In this document: positions 1 through 9,163 of the stretch, one piece after another
Numbering within the stretch: position 1 is the first letter of the stretch
How the letters are laid out: each line of letters opens with the position of its first letter
DNA from: Tritrichomonas musculus
Lineage: Eukaryota > Parabasalia > Tritrichomonadida > Tritrichomonadidae
Assembly (NCBI GenBank): GCA_039105265.1
Contig: JAPFFF010000003.1
Span: 2,728,001-2,792,000 of the forward strand
Length of the DNA: 64,000 nucleotides
Reading direction: 5' to 3'
Made by a program: the position numbers and the translations under genes
Notes under the pieces: generated by a model
What the model saw: the letters and a program-made list of their open reading frames with translations, nothing else
Told to the model about the DNA's origin: nothing
Databases searched by the model: none

Positions 1-34
1 GTAGAAATTGAGTTATGATCGATTTAATATTTTC

Positions 35-300
35 TCTCAATTATTTTTATGCCAGAAGTATTTTTTTTTCTCTCAAATATTTTTATTTTAAAAGAAAATT
101 ATTTTCTCTCAATTATTTTTATGCCAGAAGTATATTTTTTTTCTTTCAAATATTTATACGAAAAAAGAAAATTATTTTCTCTCAATTATTTTTATGGCAG
201 AAGAATTTTTTTCTATCAAATATTTATACGAAAAAAGAAAATTATTTTCTCTCAATTATTTTTGTGCCAGAAGTATATTTTTTCTCTCAAATATTTTGAA
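35..300. repeat. Tandem repeat, about 63-73 bp, four copies
   Basis: The phrase CTCTCAATTATTTTTATG followed by CCAGAAG recurs near 36, 105, 177 and 244, each time separated by T-rich spacer with CAAATATTT and AAAGAAAATTATTTT. Reading frames through it are repetitive and Phe/Ile-rich, so I treat it as non-coding. Confidence 0.8.
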
Positions 301-479
301 TAAATTATTTATATATAATGACCGATTTTTTGAATGAATAAATTTGTATGGTTGTAAATTTTTTGAAAGGATAAATCTGTGTGGTTGAGGTTATTTTGAA
401 TGATTATATTGCGTACGTTCTCACTTTTTGAATGGGTAAATCTGTATGGTTGGGATATTTTTGAATAGGAACGCTGCGT

Positions 480-640
480 ACGATTACACTTTTTCTGAGG
501 ACCGATCATAACTTTTTGAGAGATTCGTTCCCACTTTTTCTGAGGACCGATCACAACTTTTTGAGAGATTCGTTCCCACTTTTTGAGAGGACCGATCCCA
601 CTTTTTCTGAGAAAACTTTTTGATAAATAAACTTTTTGAA
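480..640. repeat. Tandem repeat, 45 bp, with CTTTTTGA motifs
   Basis: Two near-identical 45-bp units and a partial third: CACTTTTTCTGAGGACCGATC, cited as its first 20 bases CACTTTTTCTGAGGACCGAT, then AACTTTTTGAGAGATTCGTT. The wider stretch 305-660 is rich in the word CTTTTTGA. The minus-strand frame through it is a repeat-generated peptide and not a credible gene. Confidence 0.75.
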
Positions 641-699
641 TTGAAAACTTTTTCTGAGGTTTACGTGCCAAAATCCAACATCAATAAAAAAGTGACATT

Positions 700-1285
700 T
701 TTTTACAAAATTCCCAAAAATTAATGACCCTTTAAAAAATTTCCAAATTTTTATAATTTTTTATAATTTTTTAAAATTTTTAAAATCTTAATAAAAAAAA
801 TACATTACCCCATACACAAAAATATAAAAAATAAGAAAAATAAAAAAAATAAAGAAAAAATTACTTACCCCCCTTCTCAAAATTTCCCAACAAGCAAAAA
901 ATAAGAAAAATAACTCAAATGCAAAAAGAAAATATAAAAATTACTTACCCCCCTTCTCAAAAAGTTTCAAAAATTAAAAAATAAAAAAATAAGGAAAAAT
1001 ACATTACCCCATACACAAAAATATAAAAAATAAGAAAAATAAAAAAAATAAAGAAAAAATTACTTACCCCCCTTCTCAAAATTTCCCAACAAGCAAAAAA
1101 TAAGAAAAATAACTCAAATGCAAAAAGAAAATATAAAAATTACTTACCCCCTTCTCAAAAAGTTTCAAAAATCTTAAAAATAAAAAAATAAGGAAAAATA
1201 CATTACCCCATACCAAAAAAATTAAAAAATAAAAAAATAAAGAAAAATACATTACCCCATACCAAAAATATTTTATTTTTATAAA
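700..1285. repeat. 199-bp tandem repeat upstream of the minor capsid gene
   Basis: The phrase TACATTACCCCATAC recurs at about 801, 1000, 1199 and 1248. The first three are 199 bp apart, so one full unit is repeated almost exactly and followed by shortened copies. Within the unit TTACTTACCCCC followed by TTCTCAAAA occurs twice. Long A-runs alternate with these C-blocks on the plus strand. It lies directly before the first gene of element A and could act as a promoter array or replication-related subterminal repeat; that role is inference. Confidence 0.8.
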
Positions 1286-2602
1286 ATGTATCCAACACTT
1301 AATCCGGCTGAAGAACCAACACCTATACCAATTGAATATGTATATTTTTTAGAAGATGGGGAACGAGATATAAGTAAACCAAATCGATATTACTTTAATT
1401 TTCCTCAAGAATGGTGTACTTCAAATAGAGGGGAATCAATTGTAGGCGTGAGAAGAATTTTTATGTTGGCTAGAAGTAGAAAAATAGAATTCACGCTTGG
1501 AGTTAGAAAATATAGACGAAACGAATTTGATAAACTTAAACATGATAATCCCCAATTTTCATATGAACAATTATTTTACCATCTTGAAGATGAACAAAAG
1601 AGTGAGGTATTCATAAATATAAATTCTTGGCTAAATAGAGAAAATGATTTACGAGAAATATGGAATGATATGAGAGCTGCTATTGAGGCAAAATTTGCAG
1701 AGTTTAATATTGGTGCGGATATAATCAATAAAGAACACAATTTTAATTTAGATAACCAAGAACTAAAATTAAGCACAAAATATTCTAATTTAGTTACTGA
1801 ATATCAAGATTTGCAAAAAGTAATAGAAGACCTCACAAATCAAATATTTAATGAGAAAGATGAAAAAGTGAAAGCTAAGCTACAAGAAGAATTAGATAAA
1901 AAGAATGAAGAAGATAAAATGAATATAAACCTCAGACGCAATGTTCAAAAAGAAATGGAAAAAATAAGAGAAGAAATCAAGTTAAGTGAACAGAAACCTA
2001 CATTTATTGAAGAAAAAGAAGGACTAAGACAAAGAGATGTACAAACAGATGGTTATTATAATTATTCGGAGAATCATTTTACAGAAATATTCTATTCACC
2101 AACTAATGGAGAGATACTTCAAGGCAGTAAATATAAAAACTATTATGTTGACCTATCAATAAGTTTTAGAGTAAGACCAAAAGATGATTATTCACCATAT
2201 AGACGATATGATTTTAATGATGTATTCAATATAGGTTATGAAGATTTTAATAATAACCCATGGGATTATATGGATCCTGAAAAACCTGTCAAGGATAAAG
2301 ATGGGAATATTATTAGATATGAAGGGAAATGGATGAGGGAAATAAAGTTTAAAAATGTTTGGGATAGACATTCGTGTTCAATATACTCTTCATTAGCTGA
2401 GCAGTCAAATAAATATTATTTAGGCAATAGTCAAATAGACTTTTACCCAATCAAGTACTTCAAGCTAAACTCAACAGATCAAAGATTTTGGGTAGAATTC
2501 AATTCAGGGCGTCATAATAATATTCCTGTTCTGGTACCAAACAATGAATCATTTGTCATTGAAATGCAATTATTACCATTTAAGAAGATGCTTTACATTT
2601 AA
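1286..2602 (+). CDS. Putative minor capsid (penton-like) protein, element A
   Basis: 438 residues, starting MYPTLNPAEE. It is the first gene of the virion block, 11 bases before the integrase. The N-terminal 75 residues (NRYYFNFPQEW, RGESIVGVR) and the C-terminal 90 (YFKLNSTDQRFW, then FVIEMQLLPF) match the element B counterpart closely and look beta-rich, which with gene order suggests the single jelly-roll minor capsid protein of Polintons. Residues about 150-245 form a charged, Lys/Glu-rich coiled coil that the B protein lacks. The assignment rests on context and size; no sequence search was possible. It could be another virion protein. Confidence 0.5.
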   Translation: MYPTLNPAEEPTPIPIEYVYFLEDGERDISKPNRYYFNFPQEWCTSNRGESIVGVRRIFMLARSRKIEFTLGVRKYRRNEFDKLKHDNPQFSYEQLFYHLEDEQKSEVFININSWLNRENDLREIWNDMRAAIEAKFAEFNIGADIINKEHNFNLDNQELKLSTKYSNLVTEYQDLQKVIEDLTNQIFNEKDEKVKAKLQEELDKKNEEDKMNINLRRNVQKEMEKIREEIKLSEQKPTFIEEKEGLRQRDVQTDGYYNYSENHFTEIFYSPTNGEILQGSKYKNYYVDLSISFRVRPKDDYSPYRRYDFNDVFNIGYEDFNNNPWDYMDPEKPVKDKDGNIIRYEGKWMREIKFKNVWDRHSCSIYSSLAEQSNKYYLGNSQIDFYPIKYFKLNSTDQRFWVEFNSGRHNNIPVLVPNNESFVIEMQLLPFKKMLYI

Positions 2603-2613
2603 GACTAATTTAA

Positions 2614-3699
2614 ATGAACAAAAAGCATTTTAAGACAATTAATGAGCTTCATTCTTTTTTTCCTTGGAGATCTGCCTCTAAATTTGTTCCACTCGCAAAA
2701 CGATATGGATTCACAGAAGAAGCCGCATTAGATTATTTAAGGAAGATAGTACATGATGTAAAGGTACCAAAGGCAAAGTTTATGAATATCTATTCTAAAC
2801 ACTCTGGGGGATATCAAATGGACACATTCATCAATGATAAGACAAAGGATGGTCTCAACTATTTGATGCTAATTAATATTAACACAAGAAAAGCATATTG
2901 TTATCCAATGAAGGGGAAAGGTGCAAAAGAAGTAGTCAAGGCATTAAATAAATTTTTTGAGGACGAGCCAGATGTCTATTCGATAACATCAGACCAGGAT
3001 GCTGCTTACTTGTCCAATGATGTATTACAGTTGATGAAGACCAAAAATATTGTTTACACTACTACCGAGGATAATAATCATAATGTACTAGGTATCATAA
3101 ATAGGTTCATGAGAACGATTAGAGACATGGTAGGCGAGAACAGGTTCATCAATGAGAAAGAAATGGATAGTTTAATAGATTCATACAACAATTCTCCCCA
3201 CAGATCATTGGACTATAAGATACCAAACGAGATGATAGAGAAAGATGAAAAAGAATATGTAAAAACCAAGTCGCAAAACAATCCATATGACTTTAAGCCA
3301 AATGATAGAGTTAGAATTATTCAGGCTAAGGAGCCATTTTCGAAGCGCAGGAACAAGGTAAGCAAGGAAGCATATATAGTTGATTCAAAGGCTGGGAACC
3401 AATTTATAATTAAGTCCAAAGATGAGTCAATAGACAAACTCCCTGGTTATAGGTTAATCAAGACACAAAACAAAAATATTGCACAAACACTTAAGGGAGG
3501 CAAGAGAGGTATTGTGGAGAAGATTATTTCTTATGATACAACAAAGAACAAATATAAAATTAAATACAGCGAAGGTACAGAAGACATCATACCGGCTAAA
3601 AATTTACGAGAAGGTGCTCCAACAAAGCTATCTAATCTTGAAGTGGATTACTGGTCAAAGAAGAAAAATATACCCAACAATATAAAGAAATGGATTTAA
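2614..3699 (+). CDS. Retroviral-type DDE integrase, element A
   Basis: 361 residues. An N-terminal helical region precedes an RNase H-fold integrase core: YQMDTF near residue 70, TSDQDAAY near 126-132 and LGIINRFMRTIRDM near 160-173. After the core comes KPNDRVRII with a Lys-rich linker, then a small SH3/chromo-like C-terminal domain (KYKIKYSEGTEDIIPA). This is the arrangement of Polinton integrases, which insert the linear element DNA into the host genome. The gene is packed between the minor capsid gene (11 bases) and the ATPase (10 bases). Roughly 85 percent similar by eye to the element B copy. Confidence 0.9.
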   Translation: MNKKHFKTINELHSFFPWRSASKFVPLAKRYGFTEEAALDYLRKIVHDVKVPKAKFMNIYSKHSGGYQMDTFINDKTKDGLNYLMLININTRKAYCYPMKGKGAKEVVKALNKFFEDEPDVYSITSDQDAAYLSNDVLQLMKTKNIVYTTTEDNNHNVLGIINRFMRTIRDMVGENRFINEKEMDSLIDSYNNSPHRSLDYKIPNEMIEKDEKEYVKTKSQNNPYDFKPNDRVRIIQAKEPFSKRRNKVSKEAYIVDSKAGNQFIIKSKDESIDKLPGYRLIKTQNKNIAQTLKGGKRGIVEKIISYDTTKNKYKIKYSEGTEDIIPAKNLREGAPTKLSNLEVDYWSKKKNIPNNIKKWI

Positions 3700-3709
3700 C
3701 CACAAATAA

Positions 3710-4567
3710 ATGTCTAAACAAATAATGAAAGAAGTGGAATCCTTAATCCAAAAGACAATGAAGAAGAACCAGAAAGAGATAGAGGCAGCACTGATGAAAC
3801 CTCTCCATCCTTCATATCCATTTAGTACGAATGGAATTATATTTCTTATTGGACGTCCAGGTGCAGGTAAGAGTTATTGGTTGTGGTCTCACATACTCAT
3901 TACTGAACGTCTATTTAAGCATCCGTACTATCAAAAAATTATATTCTGTTCAACAAGTGGCAAAATGGACAAAACCGCTGAGGCAATGAGTAAAGAGGTA
4001 AAGACACCAATAGTATATCTTAATGAATCCCAATTGATGGATTACCTAAAGAAACACCTCAAAAGAAAAATAAAATATTATGCAATGGTTAAACATGTAT
4101 TATCAAAAATGAAGGAAACAAATGAAGAAATGCAAAGACTTATAAACAAGCACTCCCTCCAAGAAATAGATGATAGAATAGTATATATAGCCAATAAGTT
4201 AGTAAAATACCAAACCTCTTCTTACCCATATAACACACTAATAATATTGGATGACTGTGCAGGAAGCGATTTGTTAACACATAATAATACAGAATTCCTT
4301 AGACTATTAACCAAGACAAGACATTATAATATTACCTGCATCATGGCTATTCAGACAATCAGATTCGTACACATAAATGCAAAAAGATTGGCCACGGATA
4401 TCATATGCTATAGTGGATACTCAGAAGAAGATTTTACTTCCTTGCTTCAACAAACAAATAACAACCTTAATATCAAGAAGACGGTAAAAGAATATTTACA
4501 GCATAGAGATCTTCATTCAAAATTTATTATGAACATAACCGCCAATAAATATTACTTTGAAAAGTAG
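3710..4567 (+). CDS. FtsK/HerA-type genome packaging ATPase, element A
   Basis: 285 residues. Walker A is GRPGAGKS at 48-55 and a Walker B-like strand is LIILDDCAGS near residue 175. A conserved segment LLTKTRHYNITCIMAIQTIR follows, typical of the A32-like packaging ATPases of Polintons and nucleo-cytoplasmic large DNA viruses. The protein would pump element DNA into capsids. The middle is helical and Lys-rich. Near-identical to the element B gene over the whole length. Confidence 0.88.
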   Translation: MSKQIMKEVESLIQKTMKKNQKEIEAALMKPLHPSYPFSTNGIIFLIGRPGAGKSYWLWSHILITERLFKHPYYQKIIFCSTSGKMDKTAEAMSKEVKTPIVYLNESQLMDYLKKHLKRKIKYYAMVKHVLSKMKETNEEMQRLINKHSLQEIDDRIVYIANKLVKYQTSSYPYNTLIILDDCAGSDLLTHNNTEFLRLLTKTRHYNITCIMAIQTIRFVHINAKRLATDIICYSGYSEEDFTSLLQQTNNNLNIKKTVKEYLQHRDLHSKFIMNITANKYYFEK

Positions 4568-4584
4568 TTTTATTTGTAAATTAA

Positions 4585-5115
4585 ATGCCTTCAGGAACAA
4601 TCGATTCTGGAAAATATATTCAATCTACTACACCAGATTCTGGTGGTAGTACTTTTGGGAAATTTATAAATAATGCATGGAATTCTGTAAAATCTGGTTT
4701 TGGGAAAGTAAGTAAATTCATTGGTGATAGTGCAGTTGGGAAAGCTGGCAAGTGGGTTTGGAAGAATAAGATACCGGTACTAAATACCGTAGGAGGAGCA
4801 ACACAAGCTTTTGGAACAATAACGGGTAATCCAGCAGCAATAGGTATAGGTAAAGGATTGACAACAATAGCAAGTGGAATAAAAGAAGGAGAAGTAAAGG
4901 CAGCATTAGAAAAGAATATAGCAGAAAGACAACCTAATCCGTTAGGTAGTAATGTAATGTATGCAGATTTTCCACGCATTCATTATTCGAGAAAGCCAGC
5001 TGCTTATAAAATATATCAGAACAGAAGTAAATATGTGGACGAAGCAGAAGCACATATAGCGAAATTGAATAAAAGAAAGAGAAAGAAATCAAGAAAAACA
5101 AAGAAAACTCAATAA
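4585..5115 (+). CDS. Small basic virion-type protein with YSRKP motif, element A
   Basis: 176 residues, unrecognised as a named family. A Gly/Ser-rich N-terminus (MPSGTIDSGK) leads to a Gly/Ala-rich weakly hydrophobic middle (residues 60-105), then the conserved signature DFPRIHYSRKPAAYKIYQNR and a very basic tail ending KRKRKKSRKTKKTQ. Two tandem homologues in element B share the signature. Between the ATPase and the major capsid gene this is the expected place for a capsid-interior or membrane-active cement protein like adenovirus pVI; that comparison is inference from position and composition. Confidence 0.6.
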   Translation: MPSGTIDSGKYIQSTTPDSGGSTFGKFINNAWNSVKSGFGKVSKFIGDSAVGKAGKWVWKNKIPVLNTVGGATQAFGTITGNPAAIGIGKGLTTIASGIKEGEVKAALEKNIAERQPNPLGSNVMYADFPRIHYSRKPAAYKIYQNRSKYVDEAEAHIAKLNKRKRKKSRKTKKTQ

Positions 5116-5146
5116 AACTCAATAAAATGATTTTTTTATCAATTAA

Positions 5147-5713
5147 ATGTCTAAGCATTTGACAGGATCAAAAAGATTACAAGTAATACAGAACTGGCTT
5201 AATGGTCGTGAGGACCCTGATTGGGATGTGCTTCCTACCAAAAAAGAAAACAAATATATAGTAAAAAGAAGAGAGCAACCATTAACAAAACCACCACCTG
5301 AACCATTAACTAAAACAGAAACGATTGAAGAAAAAGTTGTTGGTCAGAATTCCGACCCACCTGAGGAACCGGTAAAAGAAATACCAAAACCCAAAAAACC
5401 AATAATTGAAGAACAACCAAAACAAGTATATGACCCAACAATAAATATAGAAATACTAAACCAATTAAAGCTATTAGGCGAAGAGTTTAAAAACGAAAGG
5501 GCTAAGAAAGAACAGAAGAAAATGATAAAAGATGTAATACAAAAACAAATGAGAAAACCATATTATCCACAGTTTACTCAGCCACAATACATAAACGCCT
5601 TGAGCCAAGAACCAAATCAAATAGAAGACGAATCAGAAGAGGAACCAATACCAGTAATCCCACCTCAACCTATTCGTAGAAGACGAAATAATATTTTCTC
5701 TGATATGATTTAA
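5147..5713 (+). CDS. Charged, proline-rich conserved protein, element A
   Basis: 188 residues, function unknown. The N-terminus MSKHLTGSKRLQVIQNWLNG is nearly identical in element B, followed by DPDWDVLPTKKENKYIVKRR. The centre is Pro/Glu/Lys-rich and disordered, then comes a helical Lys-rich segment (INIEILNQLKLLGEEFK) and a basic end RRRRNNIFSDMI that is also conserved. It ends 31 bases before the major capsid start, so it is probably co-expressed with the virion genes. A scaffold or minor virion role is possible but unproven. Confidence 0.6.
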   Translation: MSKHLTGSKRLQVIQNWLNGREDPDWDVLPTKKENKYIVKRREQPLTKPPPEPLTKTETIEEKVVGQNSDPPEEPVKEIPKPKKPIIEEQPKQVYDPTINIEILNQLKLLGEEFKNERAKKEQKKMIKDVIQKQMRKPYYPQFTQPQYINALSQEPNQIEDESEEEPIPVIPPQPIRRRRNNIFSDMI

Positions 5714-5744
5714 TTTGCTTTTGTTATTTTTCTCAAAAGAAAAT

Positions 5745-7319
5745 ATGTTAAATCCAGAAATTGAACTAAGGACGTCAGCTGAAACATGTACCCAAATTGC
5801 TAGCTATTTTGATATTGTTGATAATTGTATAGCCTTATCAGATACCAACAAGCAATACACAATTAGTCCACAAACATCATATTCTCCATCGCCTCCAATA
5901 CCTCAAGGCTCATATACAAGTGCAATTATATCACCTAACACAAACAATACAGCAGACATATATAATGGATTTATTAGAGCTGACATGGAGGTAAAGATTA
6001 AAGAAATGGCAGAACAAGAAGTTAAAGCAACAATTGATGGTGAATATCAATTCAACAGAGTATGGTTTGGTTTCAAGGATGCTAGAGATGCTGTTGAGAA
6101 ATATGAAATAGTAGCTAACGGAATAACGATATATACCCAGAACTTTGGTTGCGAAGAATCATTTCTAACTGCATGTTGTGCGAATGAAACAACAAAGAGA
6201 GCAGATGTATATTCAAAGGCAAGACATAAAGATATATGGAATGGTAATTCAGGCAGCAGAACAGGATTTATTGTTGATTGGGCCGAAGGATGGAAAGACA
6301 AAACATATAAAATTCACCTAAAGATTGATTTAAGAAGGTTCTTACCATTATCAAATATTAAATACCTTCCAGCATTTGCAGGCAAGATTGAACTCCGATT
6401 ATTCTTTTCATGTGAAGGTATGGTATGTTGTCCAATGGGTCCAGGAAAAGCGTTCGAACATAATAATGTCGTTAATTCAACTTACACATTACCAATCATC
6501 ACAAATGAATTTACACCCATTAAAGAACCAATTATTATGTATACAGGTTTAACTAATAAAGTACTAACAGCAAAAGACAGAACATTTCAAGTCACTGAAT
6601 ATAAAGTTACTGAGTGTTCATCTATTATTCCTTGTTTTGGTATAGAAGATAATATTTATTCCAGTCTAGTACAAAGATATGCTGACCCAACTCATCCACT
6701 AACATTTCCAACCCAAACACTTTCTGTCTATACTACTACTGCTCCATTAAAGAATCCGAATTGTAAATCCACCTGCACCATTACTCCACGTTTTGTTGAT
6801 TCCATATTTTGTCTATTTCCAGAAAAGCATACCCACCATACAGTATTTAGGAATCCACAATTTAAGTTATTCCAATTAAACTGTGGAGGATATGGAAACA
6901 TTCCTGCAAAGCCATTTGGTACAACTGTTGAATACCCAGAGTTCCTTGAATATTGTCAGAACGCAATGAACATGAATGGAGGACAGAGTGGATTTAATAA
7001 AGAAGTTGTTGCATCATTAACCAATGACCAACCATACGCACGCTCTATTGGAAATTATCCTGATGACCGAACAAGTTTCTTTATTGCTCTCCCAACTGAA
7101 ACTGATAATACTTATCAACAGGGATTAACCTCTTTGTCACCAATCAATTTTGAAATAATTGTAACACAAGAAACAGGTGACAATACATATGCAAAAGATG
7201 TTCAAACACCACCTTTAATATGCCTCTTATTTGATTCTTCTATATCTATTCTTGTTCAGCCAAATGGTATGCCACCTTTAGTTCGCCTTGGAAATTATGA
7301 TTTGACCTCTAGAGAATGA
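5745..7319 (+). CDS. Putative major capsid protein, element A
   Basis: 525 residues from the ATG at 5745, chosen because the element B protein starts at the matching MINPEIELRTS; the frame extends 30 bases upstream only by a TTG codon. It is the right size and position for the double jelly-roll major capsid protein of Polintons, uniformly beta-rich with conserved blocks FNRVWFGFKDARDAVEKYE, LKIDLRRFLPLSNIKYLPAF and CLLFDSSISILVQPNG. Close to the element B protein over its full length, with variable loops near residues 88-105 and 235-285. I rank this as inferred from length, context and conservation, since no search was run. Confidence 0.65.
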   Translation: MLNPEIELRTSAETCTQIASYFDIVDNCIALSDTNKQYTISPQTSYSPSPPIPQGSYTSAIISPNTNNTADIYNGFIRADMEVKIKEMAEQEVKATIDGEYQFNRVWFGFKDARDAVEKYEIVANGITIYTQNFGCEESFLTACCANETTKRADVYSKARHKDIWNGNSGSRTGFIVDWAEGWKDKTYKIHLKIDLRRFLPLSNIKYLPAFAGKIELRLFFSCEGMVCCPMGPGKAFEHNNVVNSTYTLPIITNEFTPIKEPIIMYTGLTNKVLTAKDRTFQVTEYKVTECSSIIPCFGIEDNIYSSLVQRYADPTHPLTFPTQTLSVYTTTAPLKNPNCKSTCTITPRFVDSIFCLFPEKHTHHTVFRNPQFKLFQLNCGGYGNIPAKPFGTTVEYPEFLEYCQNAMNMNGGQSGFNKEVVASLTNDQPYARSIGNYPDDRTSFFIALPTETDNTYQQGLTSLSPINFEIIVTQETGDNTYAKDVQTPPLICLLFDSSISILVQPNGMPPLVRLGNYDLTSRE

Positions 7320-7351
7320 AAACAGTTTTGACATCCATTTTTATTTTTGTA

Positions 7352-7888
7352 ATGTCAAGTGAAAATGAATTGCCTCTTCATGATACTCCTATTGGTTCAC
7401 CTCAATATCAATTATCACCAAACATGCAAAATTTAAATAATAGTTTTCAAAACTTTGTTGTCAATAATGAAATTGATGATTGGGAAATAGACCGTGATTT
7501 TAATGAACCTCAATCAACGTCTCCAAATGAAGAAGAATTTTATGCAGGAATTAATCAAATTGTAGAAAAACAATTAGAAGAACATCCAGCAAATCCAAAC
7601 CGTCATGGAAATCCAAGACCTCCAAACCCACAAGATGTATTTGGAAAAAGTTATCATGACCGAGATGATTTCGGAAACTTTTTAAAAATTCTCGAAAAAA
7701 GAGAATATCCATCAGACGAAATCATAAATCTGTACAATCAATTTTTTCATACAAATATCAATATTCAAAGTTTTGGGAAACTTATCGACATCAAAAAAAA
7801 TTTTAAAGCAAGAAGAAAAACAATTGGTGGAATAAGAAAAACTTATTATAAAAGAAGAAAAGAATCGAACCGCCACATACCGGTTTGA
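7352..7888 (+). CDS. Hypothetical protein of the HNH cassette, element A
   Basis: 178 residues from the ATG at 7352. An upstream ATG at 7316 overlaps the capsid stop, but its extra codons come from the 33-bp repeat, which also lies before another gene, so I prefer the downstream start. The N-terminal two thirds are acidic and Asn/Pro-rich, with EEFYAGINQIVEKQLEE. The C-terminus is helical and strongly basic (KKNFKARRKTIGG, KRRKESNR). No counterpart in element B. Possibly DNA-binding; function unknown. Confidence 0.55.
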   Translation: MSSENELPLHDTPIGSPQYQLSPNMQNLNNSFQNFVVNNEIDDWEIDRDFNEPQSTSPNEEEFYAGINQIVEKQLEEHPANPNRHGNPRPPNPQDVFGKSYHDRDDFGNFLKILEKREYPSDEIINLYNQFFHTNINIQSFGKLIDIKKNFKARRKTIGGIRKTYYKRRKESNRHIPV

Positions 7889-7930
7889 TCCGCCTCATGC
7901 CGGTTTGAACCGGCTCATGCCGGCACAAGC
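7866..7930. repeat. GC-rich 20-bp repeat, three copies, hairpin-forming
   Basis: Three 20-base units follow one another, consensus CGCCTCATGCCGGTTTGAAC. The tract also holds the inverted repeat GCCGGTTTGAACCGGC. It spans the end of the preceding gene and is the only GC-rich patch within several kilobases. It may be a transcription terminator-like hairpin or a nuclease recognition array; both are guesses. Confidence 0.75.
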
Positions 7931-8021
7931 AAAAAGTAAATAAAAATTTTCACTCACAAAAAGTTATTAAGGTCATTCTATTTTTATTTTTATTTTTTTA
8001 TTTTCTTGTTACATAAATAAA

Positions 8022-8624
8022 ATGAGTCAAGAAAAAGTTGTAGATTTTGTTACTCTAAACGAATACCCGGACTATGAAATATTATCACAGTATCCTTTTA
8101 CTATTAGAAGAAAAGACAACCATTATGTAGTAAAAGAATTTACTAACAAAAGTAATGGTTATGTATGTGTATGTGTAAATGGGAATAAACAGGTGAGAAA
8201 GCATAGACTTATAGCTAATCAGTTTATACCAAATCCTGATAATTTACCTATGATAGATCATCTTAATAGAGATAGAACTGATTATCATCTATCAAATCTT
8301 CGATGGGTATCAGTAAGCGATAACAGTAGAAATAAGTCATCAAACAAAGGTGTTTCATACGAATTTATTGACGATATCCCTGATGATGCAATTGTTATCA
8401 CACATTATGATTTAAGGAATGAAAGAAGATATTTTGGGGAAAACAAGTATTATTATAATTATAATGATGACATATTTTATGAAAGGATAACTAATGAAAT
8501 ATATAGAATAATGCATGTAAATACATTAAAAGGTGGGCGTAAGTGTATTATGACAAGAGATATAAATAATAAACAAACTACTTTTTATATTCATACATTC
8601 AAACATCAATATGGACTAGAATAA
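8022..8624 (+). CDS. HNH endonuclease with NUMOD4-like start, element A
   Basis: 200 residues. Residues 14-30 (YPDYEILSQYPFTIRRK) look like the NUMOD4 module of phage and homing HNH enzymes. Then HRLIANQFIPNP leads into the HNH core PMIDHLNRDRTDYHLSNLRW at about 77-97, with the expected His, Asn and second His-region residues, followed by VSVSDNSRNKSS. The C-terminal 80 residues are Tyr/Asn-rich with no recognised fold. Such enzymes nick or cut DNA and often promote their own spread. It sits inside the repeat-flanked cassette absent from element B, which fits a selfish homing-type gene riding on the element. Confidence 0.85.
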   Translation: MSQEKVVDFVTLNEYPDYEILSQYPFTIRRKDNHYVVKEFTNKSNGYVCVCVNGNKQVRKHRLIANQFIPNPDNLPMIDHLNRDRTDYHLSNLRWVSVSDNSRNKSSNKGVSYEFIDDIPDDAIVITHYDLRNERRYFGENKYYYNYNDDIFYERITNEIYRIMHVNTLKGGRKCIMTRDINNKQTTFYIHTFKHQYGLE

Positions 8625-9163
8625 TCTACTAATATCTTGATAAATACTCAGCCTTTTTGAAATATTTTTTTAAATATAATATAGACTCATGTTGGTAGTT
8701 AACATATTCCAATATACAAAATTGAATAGGGGGGTAAACAAATTGTTTTACAAATATCTTGGTAAATACTTGACCAATTGTGAATATTAACACTAATATA
8801 ATAATTATTCCCTAAGTACTAAAACATACTAGAATATAAAAAATAGTTACCCTGTAGTTGTTGAGATATAGAAAAGTGATGTGAATTCGAGCTCCATTTT
8901 TGACCCTTTTCCATATCTTGATAACCCCTAAACCTTTCATGAATATTATCATAAATATAACATTTGTAGGGATAAAATAGAAATATACTACAATATAAGA
9001 AATAGTTACTCTGTAGTTGTTGAGATATAGAAAAATGGTTCCAAACCGAATTTTCCCAAATTTGAGTAAAGGACGGAATTTTGATAGAACGTATCTCTGG
9101 GCATGAAATTATAATAAGTTGTAGGGAAGATTAGTAAAAAATTTTTGGAAACGAAAAAATTAA
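8625..9163. repeat. Non-coding tract with degenerate 160-bp repeats
   Basis: No gene seen. The phrase AATAGTTAC-CTGTAGTTGTTGAGATATAG (with one variable base) occurs at about 8842-8871 and 8999-9030, about 160 bases apart. ATATCTTGRTAAATACT and ATATCTTGATAACCC mark the starts of three diverged units at about 8632, 8753 and 8915. This is the right half of the HNH cassette. Confidence 0.7.

Noticed and set aside
15-303. Two overlapping plus-strand frames of 84-94 codons
   Set aside because: They are made of tandem repeats, Phe/Tyr/Lys-rich, with no start signal.
309-671. Minus-strand frame of 120 codons
   Set aside because: Its KKWERISQK repeats come from the 45-bp DNA repeat; no conservation expected.
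5715-5744. Upstream extension of the major capsid frame
   Set aside because: It opens only with TTG and is not matched in element B; the ATG at 5745 is.
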